Source: Struthio camelus
Lineage: Eukaryota > Chordata > Aves > Struthioniformes > Struthionidae
Direction of reading: 5' to 3'
Assembly (NCBI RefSeq): GCF_040807025.1
Contig: NC_090967.1
Location: forward strand, 556,001 to 620,000
Length of the DNA: 64,000 nt
The number at the start of each line of letters is the position of its first letter. The first letter of the stretch is position 1. Position numbers and translations under genes: made by a program. Positions 14,901 through 27,100 of this stretch are shown in pieces. Below the pieces are notes generated by a model, which was not told where the DNA came from, searched no databases, and saw only the letters and a program-made list of their open reading frames with translations.

Positions 14901-17900
14901 TTACTACATGCGAGCAGGATCGTACCTCTGGACTTGAACACCCTTTCTGGACTTTGGATACTAATCCAATTACCTTTTCAGGACCTCTGGAAATTTTACC
15001 AGCTGTTGAATCACTGGTATTTTAATTATTGCTTTGTCACCTTTGGTTTTAGAATACCTTTCTTTTCTCTTGGTCTTTTTTTTTGAAAGAGAAGTTCTAT
15101 ATATGATATTTCTCCCCAGCTTTTGTTTTACTTTGTATCTATCCATTTTTTCACTTTTTTTCAAACACTTGCTGTATCTGGCACTTACCAGGCTCTTACC
15201 AGGCCAGAGCATGGCTGCTAAACATGCTTTTTATGGGACTGCTTCCCAAATGCCACAAGAGGAGTCTTTGCATTTCTTTGCAAGGCTGTGGAGTTTCACT
15301 CTAAAATGAGACAATGTGCAGTTAATAGTGAAACTGTCCTAATCATGGTTGAAGCCCCTCTCCAAACTTCTCTGCAGATATTCTGGGCTTTAGTTATGTT
15401 GTACAGAATTTAAAATATATATATATTTTTAGTATGGCAAAAATTTGAATATTGTCAAAATTCCTTGACGGCTTTATTCAAACTTGATCTTTTCCAGTCC
15501 CATCTTTCCACTATGAATGGAAGCGACCCCTGTGCAGAAAGCTAGTCACAAACCTGTTCATCATTTAAACCTTTAACCTGTTAACCACTTGCATGTAGGG
15601 AGATTTCACAATTAATACAGAAAAGGAAATTGTAATGTTGCTTTGTACTTTGTGTAAGCTGGCAAAGGAAAATACAATTCACTCACTTGAGGAGACAGCA
15701 ACAACATCAAAAAAGCTATAAGTGTCAGCCGAATCAAAGCAGCCTAGTGTTTTTAGTTTGTTCTCCTATGATTCTCTTTTAGATGGTGTCTCTGCACTAA
15801 AGTGTTGAATTTATTTTGTCCTTCAAGCTACTTCACCATAAAGTCCGGCTTACTTAAGATTCTGTGCTCCCCTCTTCTGTGTGGAGGGAGGGGAACTGAG
15901 TCAACGCAGCTGTTACGTTGCCTCCTGTGCTGAGCTTGTGACAACCCCTTCGCTGCTGCTCTAGGTTTGGGACTGTGAAGGACTTGAGCCATCTTTTAGG
16001 GTGGAAGGAGAAGTCAGGAGAAATCACTGTGCTGAGCAGTGTCCCCATAGCAATGTATGTCCACGTGTCCTTTTCCTTCCCTTTGGTTGGTCATGTTTTT
16101 TCAATACATCTGTATCATGATAGCATGAAAACCACTGAAAACTCAGAGGTATCCAGGTCACTAAAATAGGATGCGTTTCTCACTGCAGTGAATAGCAGTT
16201 GTTCAGTTTATGGTCATTTACATTCTTGCAGATGACCAAAGGATTTCAGTGTCTTTTGCTCCTCAGTTTGGAGAGACCCTCTATATTTCTAGGAGTATTG
16301 AACATTGTAGTAATGTTTATAGAAAGCAATTCAAAGTCTTGAAATAAATTGGTATAGTTACATCTATAGAAAGAATGTTCCACAGTTTAAACTAAAATGA
16401 TTAAATAATTGGAAAGGTTATCCAATATTTTGAGTGTTAAGTTTTGAAGATGAATAGTTCTAAGGTCTTTAAACAATTATTATAATTTTGTGGTGTTTAA
16501 TATTCTGAGTAAAAGCAATTTTGTAGTGATTCTTCAAATATTTCAAAAGAGACTTTTTTCAGTATTCTAAACTGGAATAACTGAAGTTACTTTTGGATAG
16601 TTTGTAGTTACATGTGTGCTTTAAAAAAAAAAAACACTCACCTTTGAGAATATGCCCGAATATACTTTTCTAACAAAATGAACAGGTCTAACAATAAAAT
16701 CTCCTGTTTATTGAAATTAGGTTTTCTCATATTTACCTACAAAATGCTAGGATTTGTGGGAACTTTTTTCTAACATACAGCTGTTTGTGAACTACTGGTG
16801 GTGATCTCATGGTTTAATCACAAAAGTCAAATACAGAGCTGTTTGTCCTAATGCTACCTCTATGATAAGGTTACTATGTTTTTGACTTCCAAACTGGGGA
16901 AATTTTGTTCTTTGTAACACTATCAATGAAGCACCTTATTGTAACATTTCTACTTTTAGGCTCCTAAGAATAGCTTTAGAGTGAAGGGACCAAATTCATG
17001 TTTGGTGTAAGTAAACACAGCTCCCTTTCAGCACCCTTAGTGGAGCTGTGTCGTGTCCTCCTCCTCCCCCCCCCCCCAAACTGAATTTGTCACTGTAAGT
17101 AATTTAATCTCTATATTTGGAAGCAGAAGAATCTTATTCTGTGCCCTAGGCAAGTTCCTCTAATGTAGCTCTGCACTTCTTGTCAATGTTGAATACTCAA
17201 CACAATAGAACTGATAAATAAGTTGATCAAAAGGCTAGGCTCTGTTTTATATGTTTATTATACCTTACTGGATTTCTACTTCATAATAAAGGAAAATGAA
17301 TTTCATAAAAAGGGACACTATTACCTCACTCTTGCAAGTAAGAGTTGGTACCTGTGTAATGTACATCTCCATGACACAGCCAGTGCAGAAATGAAAATTT
17401 GCAGTTAATTTCTAAAAGTGTGTACTCTTAGTTTAATCAGGTACAACTTAATTTTTGTGTGCTTTTTTGTAGTAATCCTAAGTAGTAAAACTAAATAAAC
17501 TCATAGGTGTTGCTTTCTCCTTCTGCATGATTTAAAAAAAAAAAACAAAACCAAACAAATAGGTAAAGCCTTTATGATCTCTGAGGCAAAATGCAACATC
17601 CAGTGAGTGGCTTTGACTTTAAAACCTGTTATTGTTTTCTTCAGTCTTGCTGCAGTTATCTGTTATATATCACACTTGGTAAAAGACTTACAAAGTTTTA
17701 ACTAGAGATATTTTTCTGTTGAGTGGAATTTTCAGCACTAAATTTTTCTGTTGATAATGATGGAAATTCAGTAAAAGTAGAACTGCCACCTGGAACCTTG
17801 AAAACTTGCTACTGTGTTCACATTTTAGAACCTTTATTCTCATAGTAATTATTGTTCATTACTTTTAAATATTTTGAGCAACTTTTCAGTGATACAGCTG

Positions 17901-18233
17901 AACTTTTTCACTTGGTCATTGAGAAGAAAATGACTTGAGACATTTGAAACATAAGTTGGGATAAACCTTTATTTGACCAGTAACTTTGAATAATACTGTA
18001 CTTCCAGTCTTTTTGTTGATTTAATTTCCCTTAACTTATGTAATCTTTTGTTTATAAATTAATCTGTTTGTGGGACAGAAGGTTTTATCAATTGTTTTCC
18101 ATACTGTACAGTATATGGTTAAACATTTTGTATATTTAGTGTGTTTTTAAGTTATTGATTTGTTTTATATCAAATAATTTATTTTTCAGGTACCATTTTC
18201 ATTTAAACTTTGTTTTTACATGGGTTTATTTTA

Positions 18234-18239
18234 AATAAA
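18234..18239 (+). terminator. ELAVL1: Distal polyadenylation signal candidate for ELAVL1
   Basis: An AATAAA hexamer is followed about 50 nt later by a GT/T-rich stretch (tgtgttatttttgag), the arrangement expected of a cleavage site. It is the last such signal before the sequence loses its dense U-rich character. Proximal sites within the same 3' UTR could also be used. Confidence 0.45.
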
Positions 18240-20409
18240 GTATGACACTGCTTTCCAAATGTCTAAAATGAAGTTGAATCCCATTGTGTTATTTTTGAGA
18301 GTACTTATGTAAACTAACTTATTTTAGAAATAATTGCAAGAATGTACCAAGTCCATATTTTGGTTGTGTTGCAATTCAAGTGCTTGGAAATTCTCTGCAG
18401 TGATTTTTAAGCAAATCGAAAAATAGGAATTCTGATATTGAAACAGTTCAAAGATTTGATGAATGAAGTAGCAGTTTTGTAGAATCCTGTAGATGGAACT
18501 ATGAACATTGTTTTCTATGTTATTTTCAAAATTAAATGAAATAACGCTTAGACATTTTATGCTAGTTTTAATAATGGAAAGAAATTATCTGTCAATAGTG
18601 CAAAGGATTTTTATTATTTTTGCCACATGCCCATTACTCTTTTTAAGTACTTGTTCGGAACATACTCATAGTATTTCTGAATGATTCATGATGAGAGTTG
18701 ATGTAGTTCAAATTAGAATTAGACTTTTACTTAATTAATCAAATTTTTTCTACAGGAATTGAATTATTGTGCAGTTTGGGATTTGACATTATTTCAGAAG
18801 AATCTGAACTGTATTCATGATAGGCTAATCAAGTTTACACCCCTAGAGATTATATTACTTCTAACATTATTAGAAAGATGGAATTAAAATAAGGCACATG
18901 ACTTCTTTTGTTTCTCAGGAAAAATGTTATTCTTTTCTATCTTATGATGGTGTTTATCCTGATTTAAAAAAAAAAAAAAACAAAAACAAACAGAACCCCC
19001 CCCCCCACTTCTACTCATAAATCTGATTTGAAACTTTTGAAGAGAGTTCTCGAAAACAAGAAATCCTTCACACATCCAGCAGAGCATTTTAGTTTCTCTT
19101 TTCACATTTCAGTTCTGACGATTTAAGGCAAGATAGACACCATGTTTTGACTGGCTTGGGAAGGGTTGTATAAGTGACCTTTTTAAGAAATGCTCATGAA
19201 ACTGTGTCCTTTTAGTCAGAGGAAAGCTATTGTAATATACTATTGTTTTTAAACAGATTGCATTAAAATGTCACAGTAATAGTCCCTTGTTACTTTACCA
19301 GCGCAACGTTTTACTATATGTTGATGTTGTCAGCTCCTGTTGAGTTTCAGGAGGTGCCTTGCTATGTTCTTTAGTCACAGAAATCATTCTTCTGTCTTTG
19401 AGCTGGCATAATTATCATACCTTTGAGACTTTAGCTCAGATTTGTTGCTGAACTCTTAGTGCCTTTAGCAGAGAAAAGGAATGTTGGGGAAAAAATTATA
19501 TATATAGTGCATCATGTATGATAGCATATGATGTGAGGCAGTGCCAAGTCAGATCAGGCATCTTGATGCTGTGGAAAACCAGTTTTGCAGATAACTTATT
19601 TTCTCCTGTTATGGAAATTGCTCAGTACAGCACTGTTCAAGTTGGAGTCACATACTGTGCTGAATTGGTGAAGAGCAGAAATCAACGTTTTCTGTTACTA
19701 CCAGTATAACGAGATTATTGAATGTGAAACATCCATCATAATCAGAAATATTTAATCAACAGTGTAGAATTTTGGATCTCTCATGGTTTCTTTTTTTGGA
19801 TGGAGCGAGGCCCACTTTCCATGTTGTTCTGCCTATTGGATATTAGTCCTGAGTGAGTCCTTTTCCATAGGTTCATTCTCACAAGCTTTATATTTTTCTG
19901 CTCTTCTGAAATGAAAAATCATAAAGAGAAGATATCTTAACAACCAGAAAGCTTCATAACAAAATATGCCCAAGTGAAGGTTTGGACCCGCTCAGAAAGG
20001 GCAGTTTTATTCAAAAGCAAAAAAAAAAAAAAAAAAAACCAAAACACAAAAACACACTAGACTAGACATATTAACTCATGAATGGATGTTCTTTTTGCAG
20101 GATTCCCCATGGACTCCCTGTCCTTGGACTCTTTTACAAAGCACTTACCCTAATGTGCGGTCTGTTGGGGCTTCCTACTATTAAATTTCACATACTTAAT
20201 TTCCAGACTATTTTGAAATAAAGGAGTTACTGTACTGAAATCCAAGTTACTGGTACTTCAGGAAACAAACTGGGAAAAAAGCCCTATGGTTCTTTTGAGG
20301 TTTTTGTTTTTATTTTTTCTGTACCTGCTTGTAAAATGTGATATTCCCTTCTTGTAAAGGGAAGCACAGCTGCCTCCCCCTATATCTTGCCTCAATTCTG
20401 ATTCTGTTT

Positions 20410-20412
20410 AAA

Positions 20413-20443
<31 letters not shown>

Positions 20444-20444
20444 T
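20410..20444. repeat. A-run followed by (AT)n microsatellite
   Basis: A run of about 12 A is followed by 12 perfect AT dinucleotides. It is a simple repeat likely to vary in length between individuals. Confidence 0.9.
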
Positions 20445-23400
20445 GTGCTGTAGAAAATACTAATATTAAGGAATGTCCTCCTGGGTCACATTAATGGTAC
20501 ATTGAGCTCAGGATTCTATCTCCAACAGTGGTGGTAGGAAAAGCTATTTAAGGAAAGCACATGAGCCTGGACACTCTCCCTTCTTCGTTCCCCTCGTGCT
20601 CCCCCAGCATGCACAGCGGTTGGATGTCAGATGGGCCCTGCCTAGTCCCATAATATTCCCTCTTCTTTTGCTACTTTTTTTTTTGTGTGGCTTTATGCAG
20701 CCTTCTGCTTTCATCACTTGATGCTAGCAGGAGGCTAAAAGAAAAAGCATCATGATAGGGGTTACATTTTACATGTTTGTCACAAATACAAATGAATTAA
20801 GGTGAGCAGTAGATGCTTCTCTTTGCTCCCTGATATACTACTTTTTTTGTATTTATGTGTAGAAGCAGTGAATTTAGCAAAATGGTAATCTGAATTTAGT
20901 TTGTCAGAATTTAGTTCTACTAACATTACATTGGCAAATTTTTTTGGTAATAAAATTAATTTAAACTAAATCTGGAGCAGTTAAAATGCAGGGTTTTTTA
21001 GTTTGACTAGTACATATCGTATATAATGCTGTGAATGTTAAACTTCTCAAAATCGATTTTTTTTTTTCCCTTCCTGCAGCACCATAGCTGGAGTGCTGAT
21101 TAAAGAGGGTGCTTGCAACTTAAGCTAGAACTTATAGGAAACTTCATTCACTGAGTTTAACAAAAATGGATCTGGGGCTTCCTGAATTCTTTGAGTATCT
21201 ATCAGTGGACTTTTAAAATTTATTTTAACTGAAATTCTGTTTGAATGTGTTGGGACAGAATCTGTCCCAAGTCCAGCCTGTGCATGCTACAAAAAAAATC
21301 CCAAAGGAGAGTAAAGCAGAAATTATTTGGCATAGAAGCAGCGTGGAGTCAGTATAAACAGGGCTGAGCTGCTTCCTTTTCATAGACTTCTGTAGGCGCC
21401 AGCTCAGGTGTGATGGAAGGATTGTGCACTCACCCTTGCAGAATTTCAAGGCTGTATTACAGCCTACGTAAGGCTGTGGTAAGTAAGCCTGTGTACTTCT
21501 CTAAGTCACAGTACAAATGGTTTTGGTCTCTGTCAAACCAGACTTGTAAAATTTGGGATGAAACCATTTTTTGTGACTCTGTAGCTTACTTCACCTATTT
21601 GTCCCAGACCATTAATTCTCCTTTGCATCTTTTAAGAGACACAGTATCCATGTGCGCTTATATATACATTTACTCTATATATACATATATTCCTGTTTGC
21701 TTATGTGTATATTAAAACATGTGTAGACTATATTTTTTATATTTATAATGTATGTATATTTATATCACTAAATTATATGTACTAATGTGTATGTTATATA
21801 ATCACGTATGTTATTCCATATACAAATGTAGTATAGAAATATTTCATACAAAGGTATTTGTCTTTAAACATCCAAGTTTACTTCTGCAATATAATAGTCA
21901 TGGGTTTTTTTAAACCATAATTTAGTAATATGATGTGCAAGATACAGAAGTTTAAAGGAAAAAAAAAAAAACTCCATTTGGAAAAAATTTAACTTTCAAA
22001 TTTCCCCAAAACTTCTCTTGAAATAATTCCAGAAAACTGTCATTTCTATATATTTCTGTGTCTTGATATTTCTCAACAGCAGTTCTATAGTGCATAATAT
22101 TACTGCTTTTCAGGGAGCATCTCACATTTGTTTCTCCCTGTGAGGCAAAATGGTGTCATTTCTTTGGGAATCCGCAATTTTAAAAATTATTTTCATTTCT
22201 TTTTGGATGACTTTTTTTTTTAACCCTTTCTGGTTTTACCATACACCATAGGCCTTAACATTTTAATCCTTTCTTACTGCAGGAATGGAGGAAGGAAGAC
22301 AACTCAGCTTCAAGACTGACTGTGAATCTAATGAAATGACAGTGATTGACCTCGTATGCCATGGCACACAACATGATTGCCTGGGGTGCACCATCTGCCC
22401 CCTTACTCCCCCCACCCCATCATTGGATCCCAGAGTAGACATCCTGGCCGTTTGTGCTAACTTAGACAAAATGTATTGAGGCCTTGCCCAAGTGTCTTAA
22501 CCTTACCTTCTTCAGAAAAGAAGCCCTTAAGGTTTATAGCCAGGTGCTGAGGTACTGCATACTTTGATGTCTTTGTGCCTTTTTCTGTCACTCAAGTGGT
22601 TTAGGAGAACTTGCCTTGCCATGTGTCTGGGGATGCACCAGTTGTTTTATTCCAGGGCAGCGCTGTCTCTATGCTGTGATAGTTACTAGAGAGTGTTCTG
22701 ATTTGTGTGTTTTGTTACTTAGGCAATTCTTAAGGGCGATGTGAGATGCCATATCTTGTTGGAGTGTTGCTTTAAAGCTTTTGTGTTTTCCTCCTGGTCT
22801 CAGAGTGCAGCACTCCCAGCTGGGCAAGTTTGAGCCTTGTGTACTGTTCAGTCTGCCAGTGGCTTTGATGAAGGAATGTTTGACCTCACTTCAGCCTCTC
22901 CATATTCATGTCACAAATACTGATCTTGGCAGAATAACAGCTCTGATATCCGCTGCAGTAGTATCTGATTTCCCATTTCCTGTGCTGGTGTACATTCTCA
23001 TTTTGGGTGAGGCAATAATGCTAGCTAGAGACCACTGATTCTTTTAAGGCCCCATCCAAGAATAAAAAGGGAAAAGAACAGACTCTTTCTTTTGAATTTG
23101 CTGATTTAGGGTAGCCTGACATAATTTGTGGAACACATCTTCTGCAAAGAGTAACTCCGTGACACTCTTGTAGCTGCTGGGATGTTAAACATAACAAATG
23201 GAACGTATCTCTGTGTAGGACTGTAAGCAGCAGTACTCTGTATCAGTTTCTGGGGGATATGATGTAGCTATATGGGAGATATAATCCATTTTATCACTTT
23301 GCTCAGTGAGGAAGGTGAGTGTCATCCTGTCCTAAGCAAATTCTATTGTTACAGGAACCGAAGGCCCAAAAGATGGGTGCCACCCTAATTTGAACAGGAA

Positions 23401-24068
23401 TGAAATATTTTTACTCAGAAATGTTAGTTCTCTGTAGTGTGTATGCTGGATTGGGATCTTCTGACCTCCTGGCCAGTGCTGTTCTAACAGCTGCTGCTAC
23501 TACTGTAGCCTTTCTAGTCCTGTCCATCTCCCCTTCCATATTGAGGTTTGCTGAATGAGAAATTCCTTACAACCACTGCAGTCTTATGCTGTCAGCACTC
23601 TTATCTGTGTGAAAGCTTAATAGATATTAAAGAAACATGATGTGATACTGCTTCAAAATTTGTTTTGAATAAGACAATTTTAGAATTGCAGGCCCTAAAA
23701 AAAAAAAAAAAAAAAATCAAGTGTTCGAGTGTCATTGTAAGCAGAAATAAAAACCTGAAGGTGTATTTTGTATATGGGTTTAGATGGCAGTGCCACTACA
23801 AACGCTCCAGTCTCTGGCTTCTTGTACCAGTCCTCCACTATCATCCTATTTGTGCCGGTATAACTGTTGGCATAGGTGCATAGAGAACAGACTAATGAAC
23901 TGATCAATTAAAAAAAACCAAACAAACAAACCTGTAACAGCGGTTACTTTTAACCTAGTTCTGTTTTTGGCTATGTTTGCTATTTTGTCCCATAAATACT
24001 TATTCCAGCACTACTGAAGGGGCGGTTCAAAAGTGGGATCAAACAGCTGAGCCTAGGGCTACTTAAAG

Positions 24069-24120
24069 TGGCATTGCCCTCAAAATATATAGTCAGACAT
24101 ATTTTGAGGGCTTAATGTCA
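24069..24120. repeat. Near-perfect inverted repeat (hairpin), possible miniature palindromic element
   Basis: Bases 24076-24088 pair perfectly with 24099-24111 (13 bp, GCCCTCAAAATAT) around a 10-nt loop. A further 7 pairs (24069-24075 with 24114-24120, including one G-T wobble) continue the stem after a 2-nt bulge. The total of about 20 paired positions resembles a short pre-miRNA-like stem or the core of a palindromic MITE. No target duplication was recognised and no expression evidence exists here. Confidence 0.6.
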
Positions 24121-27100
24121 GCTGGGTGCCTTGATTAAACTAAAGGAACTATTAAGAGAAACCAGCTAGATTAGAAGGCTGGGGAATACAGACGTGAAGG
24201 ACAATTGGAGTTGCTTCTTAGTTGAAATTGCCAGTTCTATCATCAATCTGTATTCTTGGAAAAGCAAAAGACTGCATTGGAAAAAACAAGAAACCAAAAA
24301 CCCAAAACTATTAAAAGAATTACGAGAAAGTGGAGAGCTAGTAGGTAATTGTGGGTAGAGGAGAGCTGGTTAGTAATGAAAGATACACATGAAAGACCTG
24401 GATGTGAGAGGGTTGTGATATTGTGAGGTAGGATAGAGACTTAATTGTCAGCTAAGGTGATAGTGTTGTATATGTTGGCAAAAAAAGAATAATGATAAGA
24501 ATGAGGGTACCTAGATAGAAATTACCATGGTGATGTATGCAAAATGCACTCTTGAGTGCAAGTGTGTAGTTAGAGCTGGAGTTGATACAGTATCACATAA
24601 GCGTTAAATAAACTTGACTAAGTATTATAAGTACAGGAAATTTAGGGTGGGACCTGCTTGAAAAGAAGACAGCAGCAGAGAAAGTTGAGTAAGAGATACC
24701 CAACTGGGAGGGCGCTATTAATTTCTTAGCTTTCTGGGAGGAATTTTTAACATTTGCTTAGGTTGAAATACCACTTGCATGCTATGAAATTCTCAGCTGG
24801 AAATTGCTGAGAGATGATGTAGCTCTCAACTCACCCTCCCTCTTCTTCCTCCCAGTCTTTAGCGAGTGTGAGGAGAGAGTCGGTTAGTAGGCATGAGAAG
24901 TATTAATGTTCCTTCATAAAGCACAGGTACTACATGATCAGGAAGAGCATATAAACATGCATGTTCAGGAGTTTGGTGCAGTGAAGTACTACCAGGGTGA
25001 TGATAGGCGTGGAGAATATTTATTTTGAGAGAAAACTGAGTGTAAGTTGTTTGGGCACCTGAGAGAGGATAGGATTTATCCTTTAGAAGTATAGAAGGGG
25101 ACTAGGAGCATGATATTAAAATAGTGAGGCTGTGTTGTCACTAAAACTCAAGGTAGAATTAAAAAAGTTTCTAACCAGCACAGCAGGCTGTTTGTGCAGC
25201 AGCCTTCTGATTAGATTAGTACAAGTAACCATCCACTCCCCTCTTCTTGCCTTTTCAGGTAGAATATAGTAGGTAGGTAGGTTGGAAGGGTTCCTGTAGC
25301 AGTAGGAGAGTTCATTTGATGACCCAGACAGGTCCGATCATGTGCTTCATGGTATCTTGTGACACACAGGACTGGAGTGCTCAAGAAGATTATATGAGGA
25401 GTCCCATTTTCACGTATTACTGCTGTTGGTCTGCCTGTATCCTTTGGGTGGGAGAGGTACTAGGCAGGGAATTAGGAAGTCATTTATGTGATGGACAGGA
25501 TCTGGCAATCAACAGTCTACCTTATTGCATCTCTGCATGAGAACATAGTGGACGATTGTTGGTGAGAACTTGCAAATCTAGGTGCACCTACTTGTTTTGA
25601 TTTCATCCTGAGTGTAGTGCTGGTTTTGTTGCATAGACTGCATGAAAGGGAGACTCAAAATGGCCATTTAGTGTGTTCATTTTCAAATAGACTGGAACGA
25701 GCACTTGTAGAGAATCATTTTGGATATACTGTTCCCAACTGCAATGTGTGACAGAGTGCTATTGAGTTGTGTTCTTTTAAGTGGGAATGAATAGAAGGAC
25801 ACAAGCCTTTCAACATGCTGCCAATTCTGAACTGCACCATCTTGCTTTTCTTATTTTGACAATGAACCAGTTGAGCAATTTGATTGTTTTCTAGCTGCGA
25901 GTGGGGCACGAGTGGAAGTGAGGGCTATTATGTAGGCTGAGGAAGAACTTGAAGGATGTAGGGAAGTGAATGAAACAAAGATTATGGTGAACTGCAAAAT
26001 CTTCTTTGGCTATCTTGATACCTCTCCCAAGTGAAGTTAGGTGATCACATTACAGTGATAACAGAGGCGGTTGTCAGAAATATCATTATAATACTATGTT
26101 CATGTAATGTGTTCCTAATTGAGTTGCAGATTAAAACCAACTGGAGGCTGTATTTGGTGAGGAGTGCAGCAGCTTGCTCAGTAAACGAGCATCTTGCTGT
26201 GCACGGCTGCCAGGGAGTGTCAGGCATTCATTCATACGGTCCCATATGGCCCAAGACCTGCTTACCCAAGACATCTTTTTTCTCCTCCTGTGACTCATGG
26301 CCGTAGCTGTCGTCAGCAGAGGCACCTAAGCCTGAAATCTTTGTTGCAAAACAGGGCGTTGCTAAGAGACTATTTTCTTTGTTTAGGCACCAGGGCACTG
26401 GTATTTCTTTTCCTCCACTCCAGCTGGGTTCAGAATAGTCAGAATTGTATGACCTTGAACAGCCAGCAGCATGCATTCTTGACAAGCGTGAAGGAGGCTA
26501 CAGTCTTAAAATTTCCTGATTTGTTGTTGGTGGTGTTTTTTCACCTTCTCCTATGATTGTTTTTTTTCTCCTGGCTCAAGCAAGTTATTGTTATTTGCTT
26601 ATTTTATGTCTGATAGCTATCACAGTTAAACTCTTTGTATAATGATGGTGAGTGGTAATTGTAAATCCAGCTGTCAAGACTTTCCAGACCTCTTTGTATG
26701 TGTGCTCTTTTTTAAATAAATACATTTGCTGCAGAAGTGTAAGTGCTGTGCCATTCAAATTCCTCACGGAGCTCATCCTCATTATACTAGAAAGAGTTTA
26801 TAGGAACTCAGAAAAATCAGAACTTCAAACAGAGTCAAGGTTTATTCTTTGCATTGCTAGTGCAATCCAAATTCTTTAAGAGTGTGTCTGTCAAACTTTT
26901 GTGTACTTTTGTAAAATGAGGCTGCCTCGTGTAGTTACTCTGCTTCTGCTTCACTCATTTTCAAGCTAGGACTGCAGGGCACAATTTTTTTTTTTAAACC
27001 CTTTTGTTAAAGCAAGAACACACACTTAAATTAAGAAACAACTTAGTTACAAAGCCGTCACTTATATTAAAAAAAAAAAAAAAAAAGATTTAACAGGCTA

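Larger units (their letters stand above)
10663..18262 (+). other. ELAVL1: ELAVL1 3' UTR (probable extent)
   Basis: The DNA after the HuR stop codon is AT-rich, open-frame-poor and full of U-runs and AUUUA-type words for about 7.6 kb. AATAAA hexamers occur at 13582, 16343, 16693, 17285, 17494 and 18234. Human HuR is known to make alternative long 3' UTRs through several poly(A) sites, and HuR binds its own message. I take the 18234 site as the distal end because GU-rich sequence follows it. The extent is inferred; transcript ends are not visible in DNA. No exon or RNA gene was seen inside. Confidence 0.55.

Noticed and set aside
22263-22480. 64-codon open frame after a possible acceptor (ttactgcag)
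   Set aside because: No donor, domain or neighbouring exon; length within chance.
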